Source: Ruminococcaceae bacterium UBA5413
GTDB lineage: Bacteria > Bacillota > Clostridia > Oscillospirales > Acutalibacteraceae
DNA length: 51,378 nucleotides
Assembly: GCA_002409585.1 (NCBI GenBank)
Contig: DHNP01000039.1
Span: 1-51,378 of the forward strand
Direction: 5' to 3'
The notes below the pieces were generated by a model. It saw nothing but the letters and a program-made list of their open reading frames with translations. It searched no databases and had not been told where the DNA came from. This document shows positions 33,435 through 43,522 of this stretch, in pieces. A program made the position numbers and the translations under genes. Positions within the stretch are counted from its first letter, which is position 1; the number at the start of each line of letters is the position of its first letter.

Positions 33435-33911
33435 TTATTCGAAAGCGCCAGTAAGGCTGCCGTGCTGCAGTATATGCCCCTCTGCCGCCGAAAGGAACTC
33501 TTTTTTACCGGAACCGCTTTTAAGGTTTAAAGTGCAGTCAAGTACGTAAACATCAAACCGGTATATGTGGCTTGTTCCTCTGGGCGGCTTAGGCCCTGCG
33601 TATTTATGGCGGCCGTAGCCCACGCCCTGCACGGCGCCGCCGAGCGGCGGGACTTCCTTTCCGGCAGGTACGGCTCCAGGTATTTTCGCCATTGCCGGTA
33701 TGTTCCATATCACCCAATGGTTAAGTATGCCTAAAAACTGGTTCTTTATGTCGTCAAGCGTTATGGCAACCGTTTTTCCCTGCGGAGAAAGGTTTGAGAT
33801 TATGAATTCCGGTGACGTGTCAGCGCCGCGCCCAGTGTATTCCGGCGGGAACTTACCGCCGTCTTGAAGTCCGGGGCATGTGAACTCGAGTTTTTCTATA
33901 TTTACCGTCAT
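33435..33911 (-). CDS. PEBP-family protein (YbhB/YbcL-like)
   Basis: This 158-residue protein has the phosphatidylethanolamine-binding protein fold: the DTSPEF segment (related to the D-x-SP-x-[LF] motif), the central HWVIWNIPA, and GYGRHKYAGPKPP-GTSHIYRF with its conserved pocket residues. The role of bacterial PEBPs is not established. The ATG at 33,911 has GGAGGAT nearby. It lies between the LRR lipoprotein and addA, and is transcribed with them. Confidence 0.88.
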   Translation of the reverse strand: MTVNIEKLEFTCPGLQDGGKFPPEYTGRGADTSPEFIISNLSPQGKTVAITLDDIKNQFLGILNHWVIWNIPAMAKIPGAVPAGKEVPPLGGAVQGVGYGRHKYAGPKPPRGTSHIYRFDVYVLDCTLNLKSGSGKKEFLSAAEGHILQHGSLTGAFE

Positions 33912-34030
33912 ATTTATCCTCCGTAAAATAAATATATGGATATTATAGCATCAATAAACCGTTTAGCAATGTTTGTTAATTACATTGTAATTATTTGTAA
34001 CAGTTAAACATGTACCGTACGACGCCGTTA

Positions 34031-37000
34031 TCAGTCAAGGCGGCCGTTTACTTCTGTGCCAAAAGAAAAAGAGTACAGCAGGCATTCCATTATGTTTTTT
34101 CCTGTGTATTTCTCCATGGCAAATTTATAAAGGGCGAGCTGCTTTTTATACCTTTCCCACAGGGCGGCCTGGGACGGGACGCGGTCTGTTTTGTAGTCTA
34201 CTATGACTATGCCGCCGTTTTCCTCAAACGCACAGTCAACGGCTCCCTGCATGATGACGCTTTCGTCTTTAAGGGGCGCCTTTAAGCCTGGCTTTACGTT
34301 TCCGGCAGGTATTTCGACGGTGAAGCGGTATTCGCGTTCGACGTGCGGCGACGCGAGTATCCTTTTGCCTATCATGCTGTTTAGGAACCCCATTACGCGC
34401 CCAAGGTCGACGGACTGCGCCTGCCGCGCGGTGAGAAAGCCGTCCTGCACAAGGCGCCCAAGTTCTTCCTGGGGGCTCTTTAAGGCTGACTTATAGTCTG
34501 CAAACTGCATGTATATGTGCAGAGCCGTGCCGCGCTCCGCGGCCGTAAGCCCGCCTTCGCTCAGGAAGGCGGGGCGTGACGAAGCCGCGTACTGCTCCGA
34601 AAATTCACGCGAGGCAAGGTCGGAAGCGGCGACTTTTGCGCATACGCCGTTAAGCTCCGCGTAGGGGTATTTATAATTTATGCTGTCATTTATAATATTA
34701 TAAAGGCGCCTGTCCGGCTGTGCCTGCGGGACTTCTTCATCCTTTTCATTTTCGTCTTTACTTTGCGGGCGGGAGATATTTATGTCAAGCTTTTCTTTTG
34801 CGGTTACGGTGATATCCTGAGGAGCTCCCGCCATATCGCGCAGTGCCTGTCCGCCGGGATGGCGCAGGGCGCACAGCAGCAGCCAGTCAGAAATGCTCGA
34901 AGCGCCAAGCACCGCGTAAGGCTGGATGGGCTTTCCGGGTATTATATGCCCTGCAAGCGAGCGGACTTTCTTTTCGGCATTTTTCAGCGTTGCGACCATT
35001 ATAAGTTTTTCCTTTGCCCTTGTCATGGCTACGTACAAAACGCGGAGTTCTTCGCTCATCTCGTCGCGTCCAAGCTCGAGGGAAACGGCTTCGCGCGGCA
35101 TGGTTGTAAAGCGGCAGCCGGTTTTTTCATCTTTAAGCTTAGCGCCGAGCCCAAGCTCGGGGTGCAGCAGCGTGTCGTCACGTTCCCTGTTAAACTGCCT
35201 TGAGCAGCCGGCCACAATGCATACGGGAAATTCGAGCCCTTTGGAACGGTGTATGCTCATTACCCTTACTACGTTTGCCGCCTCGCTTACAGATGAAGCC
35301 GCGGAAAGGTCTGAGTTGTTCTTTTTGAGACGGGCGATGAATTTTATAAAACCGGAAAGGCCGCCGCTGCCGCTTTCCTCGTATTTTTTTGCGTACTGGA
35401 AAAGAAGCTGCAGGTTTGCAAGGCGCAGGCTGCCGTTTTGCATCGCCTGTACTATGTCAGGCAAGCCGGATATTTCATATACGGCGCGTATGAGCCTGTC
35501 TGCGGGCATGGTAGCCGCAAGTACCCTGAAACGGCTTATTTCATCTAAAAATTCTTTTGCGCGGGCATTTTCTTTCTCAGCCGCGAGGCGGACGGCCGTG
35601 TATAGTTTTCCTGAGCGTGAAAGCGCGCGTATCTCCGCCATGTCGTCCGGAGTAAAGCCGTAAACGGGGCTCATCATTACGGCGAGAAGCGGTATGTCTT
35701 GCAGCGGGTTGTCTATTACCTGCAAAAGCGACAGCGCAATGCCGACTTCATACGTACCGAAAAATCCGCCGGCGGTGTCGGCCCACGACGGCACGGCGAG
35801 CGAGGTAAGCTCGCGCGCATACTCAGGGGCGTATTTGTTGGCGCTTCTGAGCAGTACGCAGAAGTCGCGGTAAACGGCCGGCCTTTGTACGCCGTTGTCT
35901 GTGACAGTGTATTTTTCGCTTATCATTTTATGTATTATTTCGGCTATGCGCGCGCTTTCTGCTTTGACCATGCCGTACGCTTCTTCCATGCCGGAGAGGT
36001 CGATTACTTCTAAGGCAGCGTCGCTTCCCGCATGCGGCGGGTAGCCGTCTGACGGCACTAATTTTTCGCTTTCGGTGTAGTCGAGGCCGCCCGCCTTTTT
36101 GCTCATAAGCTGGCTGAAAACAAAGTTGACGGCGTCGGTAACGCCGCGGCGGCTCCTGAAGTTTTTGCCGAGGGATATGTACGCGGGGAATGACTCGTTT
36201 GCGGGGTCGTATTTTTTGCACGCGCCGCGCCGCCTCAGAAAAATCTGCGGCATTGCCTGCCTGAAGCGGTAGATGCTCTGCTTTACGTCACCGACGAAAA
36301 AGAGGTTTTCACCATTTTGTGAAACTGCGCCAAATATCATTTCCTGCGCTTCGTTCGTATCCTGGTACTCGTCGACCATAATTTCGTCAAACTGTCCGGA
36401 AAGCTCGTTGGCGTAAGCGGTTTTTTCAAAACCGCCTTCCGTTTCCTTCACAAGGAGCTTCAAGGTCCAGTGCTCAAGGTCACTGAAGTCCGCGGCGTGC
36501 TTTTCGTCCTTCATTTCTGCAAGTATTTCAGCGAAACGTTCCGTAACGCCGAAAAATTTCCTTACAATCGGGGCAAGTGACTTTATATCTTCGTTGCATT
36601 GCTTTTCATTGCCGGAAAAAAGGCGCGCGAGTTTTGCAACGGTGTCTTTTACTTCTTTTCGGGCGCTTTTTATCCTGTCTTTAAAAGCGTCGCCGCATCC
36701 CTTAAGGGGCTTAAGCTTTTGGTATGAGAAGTTTTGCAGCTGGAAAGTGGCGGAGTCCCAGTCACAGGCTGTAGCAGCTTTTTTAAGTGACAAAAGTCCG
36801 GCCATGTCTGACTTGAGGGCGTCGGAGTACGCTTTTGCAGCCGCGGGATCGGAGCCGGCGAGCGCGGCGGCGTTTTGCGTTACAGATATACAGTAGTCAA
36901 TGGCTTCGCCGGCGTATGACATGATGGTTTTGCCCCAAACGGTTTGCGCCGCCGGCAGCGGCGAGCTGTACATCTCTGCCTTTTCGTCAAGCCAGCGCCG

Positions 37001-37567
37001 GGGAAAGGGGTGGGAACGCACGAAGTCGTAAAGCCTGTTTATCATGCGCGCAATCATCTCGTCGCTTTTTCCTGAAGCAAAAAGTCCGGCAAACCTGTAG
37101 AAATCCGCATCGTTTTCCGAGTAGTACCCGTCAAGCACTTTTGAAACGGCCTCAGCGCGAAGCACGGCCATCTCGCTGTCGTCAAGTATCCTGAAGTCCG
37201 GCGAAATGCCGAGCTTATAAAAATTCTCTTTTACTATGTCGCTGCAAAAGCTGTCTATGGTGCTTATATGTGCCCGCGTAAGCAATATCTGCTGGCGCAG
37301 CAGTGTACTGTTGAAGGGGTCTTTTTCGAGCAGCGATGCTATTTCGGAAGATATCCTCGTGCGCATTTCCGCGGCGGCGGCTTTTGTAAAGGTCACGACG
37401 AGGAGCCTGTCGGCGTCCGTGGGGTTTTCAGCGTCCGTTATGCGGTTTATTACGCGCTGTACGAGAACTGCCGTTTTTCCGGAGCCTGCGGCGGCGGAAA
37501 CAAGCAGCGTGCCGCCCGACGCGTTTATGGCGTTCTTTTGGTCGTCGGTCCATTCTTTAGCGCCCAT
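34031..37567 (-). CDS. addA: ATP-dependent helicase/nuclease subunit A
   Basis: This 1178-residue protein is a UvrD-type helicase with Walker A AAAGSGKTAVLVQRV near residue 25, DEYQDTN in motif II, and a C-terminal RecB-type nuclease (VDYKTDR motif). With AddB it processes double-strand ends for recombination and repair and degrades linear DNA such as phage DNA. The ATG overlaps the end of addB by 11 nt, so the two are cotranslated. Confidence 0.95.
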   Translation of the reverse strand: MGAKEWTDDQKNAINASGGTLLVSAAAGSGKTAVLVQRVINRITDAENPTDADRLLVVTFTKAAAAEMRTRISSEIASLLEKDPFNSTLLRQQILLTRAHISTIDSFCSDIVKENFYKLGISPDFRILDDSEMAVLRAEAVSKVLDGYYSENDADFYRFAGLFASGKSDEMIARMINRLYDFVRSHPFPRRWLDEKAEMYSSPLPAAQTVWGKTIMSYAGEAIDYCISVTQNAAALAGSDPAAAKAYSDALKSDMAGLLSLKKAATACDWDSATFQLQNFSYQKLKPLKGCGDAFKDRIKSARKEVKDTVAKLARLFSGNEKQCNEDIKSLAPIVRKFFGVTERFAEILAEMKDEKHAADFSDLEHWTLKLLVKETEGGFEKTAYANELSGQFDEIMVDEYQDTNEAQEMIFGAVSQNGENLFFVGDVKQSIYRFRQAMPQIFLRRRGACKKYDPANESFPAYISLGKNFRSRRGVTDAVNFVFSQLMSKKAGGLDYTESEKLVPSDGYPPHAGSDAALEVIDLSGMEEAYGMVKAESARIAEIIHKMISEKYTVTDNGVQRPAVYRDFCVLLRSANKYAPEYARELTSLAVPSWADTAGGFFGTYEVGIALSLLQVIDNPLQDIPLLAVMMSPVYGFTPDDMAEIRALSRSGKLYTAVRLAAEKENARAKEFLDEISRFRVLAATMPADRLIRAVYEISGLPDIVQAMQNGSLRLANLQLLFQYAKKYEESGSGGLSGFIKFIARLKKNNSDLSAASSVSEAANVVRVMSIHRSKGLEFPVCIVAGCSRQFNRERDDTLLHPELGLGAKLKDEKTGCRFTTMPREAVSLELGRDEMSEELRVLYVAMTRAKEKLIMVATLKNAEKKVRSLAGHIIPGKPIQPYAVLGASSISDWLLLCALRHPGGQALRDMAGAPQDITVTAKEKLDINISRPQSKDENEKDEEVPQAQPDRRLYNIINDSINYKYPYAELNGVCAKVAASDLASREFSEQYAASSRPAFLSEGGLTAAERGTALHIYMQFADYKSALKSPQEELGRLVQDGFLTARQAQSVDLGRVMGFLNSMIGKRILASPHVEREYRFTVEIPAGNVKPGLKAPLKDESVIMQGAVDCAFEENGGIVIVDYKTDRVPSQAALWERYKKQLALYKFAMEKYTGKNIMECLLYSFSFGTEVNGRLD

Positions 37568-40500
37568 TTTCAGTACCCTCCCCGCAAAGAAATTCCATTA
37601 CCTTGTTTTTGTCCCATTTGCTTTCCATTTCCCGTACGGCGTCGCCGTTTTCGTGCCCGCACACGGGAGCGTACGGGCACCATGCGCACGCATCGTATTT
37701 ACCGGTAAGCGGCAGCGCCTGTATGTCGCCGCTTTGCAGTTCAACCGACATTTTATATATCAAATCCTTAGTGTATTTAAGTATGCTTTTAAGTTCTTCC
37801 GGTGAGGCGACGCTGCTTGTTTTGGATGGGATGCCGTCCTTAAGCGACGCTGGGATATATTTGCCGGCGGCGTTTTTTTCCATACCCCTTATAACTTCCG
37901 GATTGTCGGTTATAAGGCCGTCCATCTTCAGCTGCTTTGCGGCTTCTTTTTCTATGTTGCCGGCAGGCTCGCCGCGCGCGGCGGAAACTGAGGGCCTGCT
38001 TGCCGGCATGTATAAAACTCCGGCGGGGACGGTTTCACCGTAACGGCTCCTGCCGTTTTCGCAAATGGCGGCAAGGTAAATGAGCATCTGCATGTTCATG
38101 CCGTAAATTATATCCGAAAGCCGGAATTCTTTTTTGCCGGTTTTGTAATCTATTATCCTTACGTATTTTACGCCGCCTTTGTCCATGATGTCCACGCGGT
38201 CTATTTTCCCGTTTACTGAAACGCTCCCGCCGTCAGGCAGGGGGATACTGAGCGGCTTTATGTCACTGCCGATGCCAAGCTCAAAGTCACGGGGCACAAA
38301 CTCGCTTTGGGAAAGTTCTTCGGCTATGTGCCTTATTATTACCTGCGCGGCGTCGGCAAGCCGCGAAACAAGGTACGCAAAGCGCGGCGTCCTGTTTTCA
38401 AGGCCGCCGAGTTTTTTCTCTGCGTACATGTTTATGCAGCCTAATATTATATTTTTAAGTTCTTCGTCGTTCATTGAAGCTATCTTTTTACTGCCTGTGT
38501 TTCTGAACACGTTTTCAAGCAGAAAGTGCATGAGGCTCCCGTACTCAAGCGCGTTTAACTCTGCCGCGCGTGTTTCCTCGGCTTTTATGCCGTACCTGCA
38601 GAAGTACTGGAACCTGCAAAGGTAAAAAGTTTCCGCCTGTGAGGCGGAGACGTACGTGCTGCCGCCGAAAAATTCCTTTGACTTAGCCTTGTCGGCGAAG
38701 CGCAATACCTTATCGCCGGCGGCACGCTCCACGGCTTTGTAATGTGCTTCGCCGCCGTAAGAGGCAAATATCTTTTTAAGCGAGGCCGACAGGCCGTCGT
38801 TTGAGCGCCATATCCGCGCGGCTGTTTCGAACGCGGGCTTTTTCGCGGAGGCAAAGTATTGGAGCGGCAGCATAAGGCTGTTTTTAATTTTTATGTTTTT
38901 AAGTACCAGGCATGTTTCGGAAACTATGGATGAGGGGCTGCTGCCGCTGCCTTTTGCATCTGACGACGGGTAGCTTATGTAAAGCCTTTCGGACGGGGAA
39001 CTGACGGCTTTATAAGCGAGAAAACGCTCCTGCACCGCGGCCCCTTCGGCTGTATCGTTAAGCGGCAGGCCGAGGCTTATAAGCTCGCGGCGTTCTCCGT
39101 CGCTGAAAATATTATTTTCGCCCGGCGAAAGCGGGAACCCGCCCTGCACCGCGCCTATGACGAAAACAACCTTCGGCCTGTTTGTGCGTATCCTGTTGGC
39201 AGCGCCTACGGTTACCTCGTCAAGCCCCTGCGGTATGCTGGCCATGCGGCTTGAATTTATCACAAGGCGTAAAAGCTCCGCGTAACGTTTACGCGTTACT
39301 TTGGTTTTGCCGAGTACGTTTACCGTCTGGTCGAGCATATCCATGAGCATATCCCAAAGCCTTAGCTCGTTTTGCGCGACGGCGGGCTCGCCGCCTTTTG
39401 CAATGCTGTGCGCAAATTCCCGCAGGTTTTCGGCGGCTTTTATGTCGCAGAGCAGCGAGAAGACGGCTTTTGCCATCCCGAGGCCGTCGGTGTCGGCTGT
39501 GCTTTCGGCAAATTTAACGAGCGGCCTTATGGCCTTTTCCCTGCATGAGTTGAGCTCTTTTAAAAGCAAAACGTCGCTTTGCAAGGTTTTTTCCGTAAAT
39601 CCGCGCGGGCTGTCAGTCCATTCCTCTTTCCACTTTCTGCCTGATATATTCCAGATAAAAACATAATTTTCGAGTTGCGCGGTTTCTCCGTACGAAAGCC
39701 CCGCAAGGCCGGTTTTAAGGTATGAAAATATATCGTCGGAGCGGAAAGAATACTGGGCTATGTTAAAAGCCGAAAGCACAAGACGCATAAGTGGGTGGGC
39801 GTCTATTTTTTCAGGCATATCCATAAAAAACGGGATTTCCCAGCGGGACATGGCGGTGTCGATTATCCCCTCGTAAGTTCCGGTTGAACGCGCGATTACG
39901 GCAAAGTCGCGGTAACGGTAATTTTTATGCATTACTAAGTCCCTTATGGACGCGCAGACAAACGAAGCTTCTTCGTAAATGTTACCGGCTTCATATATTT
40001 CAACGCCTGAGGTATCGCCTTCATAAGGGACATGCACCGGCCTGTATATGCCGGCTTCAAGCGCGGCGGCAGCTTCGCAGGAAAAACGCTTTTGGCTTTG
40101 GAGCATTACAGGCGGCGCTGTTTTGGCTCCGTTTTGCCCCGCAAGCTTTATTAGGGCATGCGCGGTGCGTTTTACTATGGAAAAAAGGCCCATGCCGTGC
40201 TCGCGGTCGTCCATGCCGTCGGCGCACAGGGCAACGTACAGGTCCTCTGCCTGCGCCAAAATCAGGTTTATTATGCCGTACTCCTGTACGGTGAAGCTTT
40301 GGAACGAATCTATCATAACGGTGAACCCGTTAAAAAAATGATGGGCGCTTAAAATGTTTTTTAATTTCGTCAGGTCGTCGAGCGGGTCTGCACAGCTCTG
40401 CGCCACAAGTGCATCGTAAGCCGCGAGTATGAGGGATATCTCCGTTATTTTCTGCTTAAGCGTGCATGGCGGCAGTTTTGAGGCTGCAGCCGACAGCGCT

Positions 40501-40904
40501 TCAGGCGTTACGGCGCACATTTTAAGCTCTGCCGAGGTGTCGAGCATAAGGTTAACGAGTTCGGTGCTTTCAGCGTTTTTGCGGTAAAAGCGGAGCTTGT
40601 CTTTTACGCTGCCGAGGGCAAGGCTCATAAACATGCTTCGTCCGCCGCCGTCCAAACGTGTGCCGGCGAAGCCGCCGTATGTACGGAAAGCCGCATCCGC
40701 AAGCCTTGAAAAGCTCGTTACGTGCACTTTGCGCGCATTCCGCGCGCCGAGTATGCGCAGCATCGCGCGTTCATTTTCGAAAGATATCTGCTCGGGGACT
40801 ATGAGCATCAGCTTTTTTGCTCCGCCTGCCGCGAGCTTTGCAAGTTCCGCCCTTATGTATTCGGTTTTTCCGCTGCCTGAGCGTCCGAGGACCAGTCTAA
40901 GCAT
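37557..40904 (-). CDS. addB: ATP-dependent helicase/nuclease subunit B
   Basis: This 1115-residue protein has Walker A GRSGSGKTEY at the N-terminus and a nuclease with IIDYKTGKK near the end. Cysteines in FYLCRFQYFC and CAWCPYAPVC provide the four ligands of the AddB iron-sulphur cluster. The start is ATG 40,904 with AAAGGCGG upstream. It is the partner of AddA. Confidence 0.94.
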   Translation of the reverse strand: MLRLVLGRSGSGKTEYIRAELAKLAAGGAKKLMLIVPEQISFENERAMLRILGARNARKVHVTSFSRLADAAFRTYGGFAGTRLDGGGRSMFMSLALGSVKDKLRFYRKNAESTELVNLMLDTSAELKMCAVTPEALSAAASKLPPCTLKQKITEISLILAAYDALVAQSCADPLDDLTKLKNILSAHHFFNGFTVMIDSFQSFTVQEYGIINLILAQAEDLYVALCADGMDDREHGMGLFSIVKRTAHALIKLAGQNGAKTAPPVMLQSQKRFSCEAAAALEAGIYRPVHVPYEGDTSGVEIYEAGNIYEEASFVCASIRDLVMHKNYRYRDFAVIARSTGTYEGIIDTAMSRWEIPFFMDMPEKIDAHPLMRLVLSAFNIAQYSFRSDDIFSYLKTGLAGLSYGETAQLENYVFIWNISGRKWKEEWTDSPRGFTEKTLQSDVLLLKELNSCREKAIRPLVKFAESTADTDGLGMAKAVFSLLCDIKAAENLREFAHSIAKGGEPAVAQNELRLWDMLMDMLDQTVNVLGKTKVTRKRYAELLRLVINSSRMASIPQGLDEVTVGAANRIRTNRPKVVFVIGAVQGGFPLSPGENNIFSDGERRELISLGLPLNDTAEGAAVQERFLAYKAVSSPSERLYISYPSSDAKGSGSSPSSIVSETCLVLKNIKIKNSLMLPLQYFASAKKPAFETAARIWRSNDGLSASLKKIFASYGGEAHYKAVERAAGDKVLRFADKAKSKEFFGGSTYVSASQAETFYLCRFQYFCRYGIKAEETRAAELNALEYGSLMHFLLENVFRNTGSKKIASMNDEELKNIILGCINMYAEKKLGGLENRTPRFAYLVSRLADAAQVIIRHIAEELSQSEFVPRDFELGIGSDIKPLSIPLPDGGSVSVNGKIDRVDIMDKGGVKYVRIIDYKTGKKEFRLSDIIYGMNMQMLIYLAAICENGRSRYGETVPAGVLYMPASRPSVSAARGEPAGNIEKEAAKQLKMDGLITDNPEVIRGMEKNAAGKYIPASLKDGIPSKTSSVASPEELKSILKYTKDLIYKMSVELQSGDIQALPLTGKYDACAWCPYAPVCGHENGDAVREMESKWDKNKVMEFLCGEGTENGR

Positions 40905-40949
40905 TTTAATACCGCCTTTGGAGACAAAAATATTGATACACGCGTACAC

Positions 40950-41259
40950 GCGTAAAATAAATTATAATTTCAGATTATATTATAAACCATAAGAGGGTTA
41001 AAAAGAATACCGGCCTAAATATATTCCGTAAAAGTTATATCTTATGTATACCGCCGAAAGTAACTGCGCCCTACGCGGCAATTTTCATCAATAAACATAG
41101 CCCATAGCTAATATTTTGTGAAAACAGCCGTAAAGGGATTGATGCGATTAAAAACGGTTGTTTTCAGCGATTTCTTTTTAGTGTGATTTTGCTATAATGT
41201 AGTAAGCAAAAAACAGGCGGTTATCCTATCAAAATTTATGATTGGAAACGAGAGTGTGT
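40950..41259 (+). promoter_or_regulatory. Intergenic promoter region before the ATP-grasp gene
   Basis: No gene is visible in this 310-nt divergent gap. TATAAT at 41,193-41,198 is a full -10 match; the -35 region (TTTCTT) is weak, and no operator is obvious. The left side would contain the addB promoter on the minus strand, but it was not resolved. Confidence 0.6.
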
Positions 41260-42303
41260 ATGATGGAAAACGATGATTTTCCTCCCCCGCTGAAAGTCGG
41301 TATTGCTTATAACCTTAAAAAAAGTCCCGCGGGCGGTGCCTGCGACATGGAAGCGGAATACGATTCATACGAAACAATAGCCGCAATCAAAAACGTTTTT
41401 GAATCCGCCGGTTTGTACACGGCGCTTTTGGAAGCGGACTCGGATTTTACGGAAAAAGTTAAAAAGTCCGGCGTCGATATTGTTTTCAATATCGCCGAAG
41501 GAACTAACGGAAGAGGCAGGGAAGCACAGGTTCCTGCCATTTTGAGTTTTTTGGGCATCCCGTGCACAGGCTCCGATGAGACTACGCTGGCTGTTTCTCT
41601 TGACAAAGCGATGACCAAGCGCTACCTTTCAACTTTCGGCGTAACAACGCCGAACTACCAGTATGTTGAAAAGCCGGACTTTGTCCTTGACAAGACATTG
41701 CGTTTCCCGCTCATAGTGAAGCCCGACTCAGAGGGGTCGAGCAAAGGCATAGCGGACTTCGCGGTTGCTGACGGCGAAAAGCAGCTTTTTGAAATCGTCA
41801 GGCGCGACTTTGAAGTTTACGGCGAACCTATGCTCATAGAGGAGTACATAACGGGCAGGGAGTTTACAGTTGGCGTCATAGGCAACGGCGGCGGCATCAG
41901 CGTGTTTGAACCCATGGAGATATGCTACCTTAGTAAAGAAAGGGAAAACCGGATTTATAATTTCCGTGTAAAAAAGGATTATAAAAAATATGTAACGTAC
42001 AAGTGCCTGTCGGATGCCGGCAGCGCGCTTCGCGGTAATTTAAAGGATACGGCGGTAAAAATATACAGGGCGCTCAAATGCAGGGATTTTTCCCGTATTG
42101 ATTTCCGTGTTTCCGACGGCGGCACCGTGTACTTTATAGAAATAAACCCGCTGCCGGGCTTAGCGCCGGGGTACAGCGATTACCCCATGCTTGCCAGCCT
42201 GTGCGGGGTCGATTACAGGACTTTGCTTTTGAGTGTGCTCAACAGTTCGCTTTCCCGTTACGGCATGGAGCCTGTTGCTGTGGAACGAGGCGAGGCACAA
42301 TAA
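41260..42303 (+). CDS. D-alanine-D-alanine ligase-like ATP-grasp enzyme
   Basis: This 347-residue ATP-grasp protein has the ligase pattern: PAILSFLGIPCTGSD, PLIVKPDSEGSSKGI, EEYITGREFTVGV and the metal-binding FIEINPLPGLAPGYSDYP. It joins a carboxylate, via an acyl-phosphate, to an amine. The Ddl-like signature does not settle the substrate. It is immediately upstream of, and overlaps by 4 nt, a lysine 2,3-aminomutase gene, and a dedicated peptidoglycan ligase would not be expected there. A role in adding beta-lysine or another amino acid is an inference. The start is ATG 41,260; a TTG 18 nt upstream is an alternative. Confidence 0.85.
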   Translation: MMENDDFPPPLKVGIAYNLKKSPAGGACDMEAEYDSYETIAAIKNVFESAGLYTALLEADSDFTEKVKKSGVDIVFNIAEGTNGRGREAQVPAILSFLGIPCTGSDETTLAVSLDKAMTKRYLSTFGVTTPNYQYVEKPDFVLDKTLRFPLIVKPDSEGSSKGIADFAVADGEKQLFEIVRRDFEVYGEPMLIEEYITGREFTVGVIGNGGGISVFEPMEICYLSKERENRIYNFRVKKDYKKYVTYKCLSDAGSALRGNLKDTAVKIYRALKCRDFSRIDFRVSDGGTVYFIEINPLPGLAPGYSDYPMLASLCGVDYRTLLLSVLNSSLSRYGMEPVAVERGEAQ

Positions 42304-43409
42304 ACAGCTACAAAAACTTGGCGCCGTGGGAGGGTGTTCCGCCGGAAAAGTGGAACGACTGGCACTGGCAGATGCAGAACCGCGTGACGTCTGCCGAAGA
42401 ACTTTCAAAGATAATCCCGCTGACACCGTCAGAGCGCGATGGGATAGGGAAGTGCCTTTCGCATTTCCGTATGGCCGTAACGCCGTACTACGCTTCACTT
42501 ATAAATCCGGAAAATCCCGCCGGCCCGATTAAAAGGCAGGCCGTGCCGACGGTAAACGAGCTGCGCGCAGACCCTTGCGAAATGGCGGACCCGCTCCGCG
42601 AGGACGACTATTCGCCGACGCCGGGGCTTGTGCATCGTTACCCTGACAGGGTGCTTTTCATGCTTACACATAAATGCTCCATGTACTGCAGGCACTGCAC
42701 GCGCCGGAGAATGGTGGGCTGCGAGGACTACTCGTTAAACAGTGAGGAACTTGAAAACGCTTTCAAATATATTGAAAATCACCGGGAAGTACACGACGTG
42801 CTCCTCTCTGGAGGCGACCCGCTCATACTTTCGGATGAGTGGCTGGAAAAAATAATTAAAAGGCTGCGCTCCATAAAGCACGTCGGCGTGATAAGGATAG
42901 GGACGCGCACGCCTGTCGTAATGCCCATGCGCATTACCGGCGGGCTGCTCTCAATGCTGAAAAAATACCATCCGATTTGGCTCAACACGCACTTTAACCA
43001 CCCCGATGAGATAACGCCCGAGTCTGCGCGCGCCTGCGAAATGATAGCTGATGCGGGCATACCGGTCGGCAACCAGAGCGTGCTGCTTAAGGGGATAAAC
43101 GACGATGCAGGAACGTTAAAAAAGCTTTATACGGGCCTCATAGAGCTTAGGGTGCGCCCGTACTACCTTTACCAGTGCGACCTTTCGCAGGGCATAGGCC
43201 ACTTTCGCACGCCTGTCGCGGAAGGTGTAGCCATAATGAAGCAGCTGAGGGGATTTATCTCAGGGTTTGCCGTTCCGGAGTACGTAATAGACCTGCCGGG
43301 CGGCGGCGGTAAAACGCCGGCAACGCCCGACTATATAATGGGTAGGGAAGGCGGCAGCACCGTACTTAGAAACTTTGAGGGGAAAACGTACACGTATCCC
43401 GACCCGTAA
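42300..43409 (+). CDS. kamA: Lysine 2,3-aminomutase-family radical SAM enzyme, probable AUA start
   Basis: The protein has about 369 residues, with the radical-SAM C-x3-C-x2-C at 126-133 and the PLP Lys at 338 in PGGGGK. Asp294 and Asp331 match the two Asp (293 and 330) that bind the epsilon-amino group of lysine in C. subterminale LAM, so lysine is the likely substrate. Counting from an ATA at 42,300 keeps a constant one-residue offset to LAM, which supports this start; it overlaps the upstream stop (ATAA) and has GAGG upstream. TTG 42,318 is the alternative. The Cys-rich C-terminal tail of LAM is missing. Confidence 0.88.
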   Translation: MNSYKNLAPWEGVPPEKWNDWHWQMQNRVTSAEELSKIIPLTPSERDGIGKCLSHFRMAVTPYYASLINPENPAGPIKRQAVPTVNELRADPCEMADPLREDDYSPTPGLVHRYPDRVLFMLTHKCSMYCRHCTRRRMVGCEDYSLNSEELENAFKYIENHREVHDVLLSGGDPLILSDEWLEKIIKRLRSIKHVGVIRIGTRTPVVMPMRITGGLLSMLKKYHPIWLNTHFNHPDEITPESARACEMIADAGIPVGNQSVLLKGINDDAGTLKKLYTGLIELRVRPYYLYQCDLSQGIGHFRTPVAEGVAIMKQLRGFISGFAVPEYVIDLPGGGGKTPATPDYIMGREGGSTVLRNFEGKTYTYPDP

Positions 43410-43432
43410 ACAATTACTGGTTTTACCATAAT

Positions 43433-43481
43433 ATCGGCCCGCGTAAATGTCCTGTGAAAAGGACTGTTTACGCGGGCCGAT
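43433..43481. terminator. Convergent terminator between kamA and hcp
   Basis: A 15-bp stem (43,433-43,447 with 43,467-43,481) with an inner GTCC/GGAC hairpin lies between convergent genes and likely stops both transcripts. The T-run is short. Confidence 0.7.
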
Positions 43482-43522
43482 GTGTTTAGTCCGTGCGCTG
43501 GTTTAAACTGTACCGGTAATGG

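Noticed and set aside
34203..40992. Plus-strand open frames across addA and addB
   Set aside because: They are antisense shadows of two long, well-recognised genes in GC-rich DNA.
42201..42299. GTG start giving a longer lysine 2,3-aminomutase
   Set aside because: It would be coded inside the ATP-grasp gene and adds 33 residues with no resemblance to the family; alignment spacing favours 42,300.
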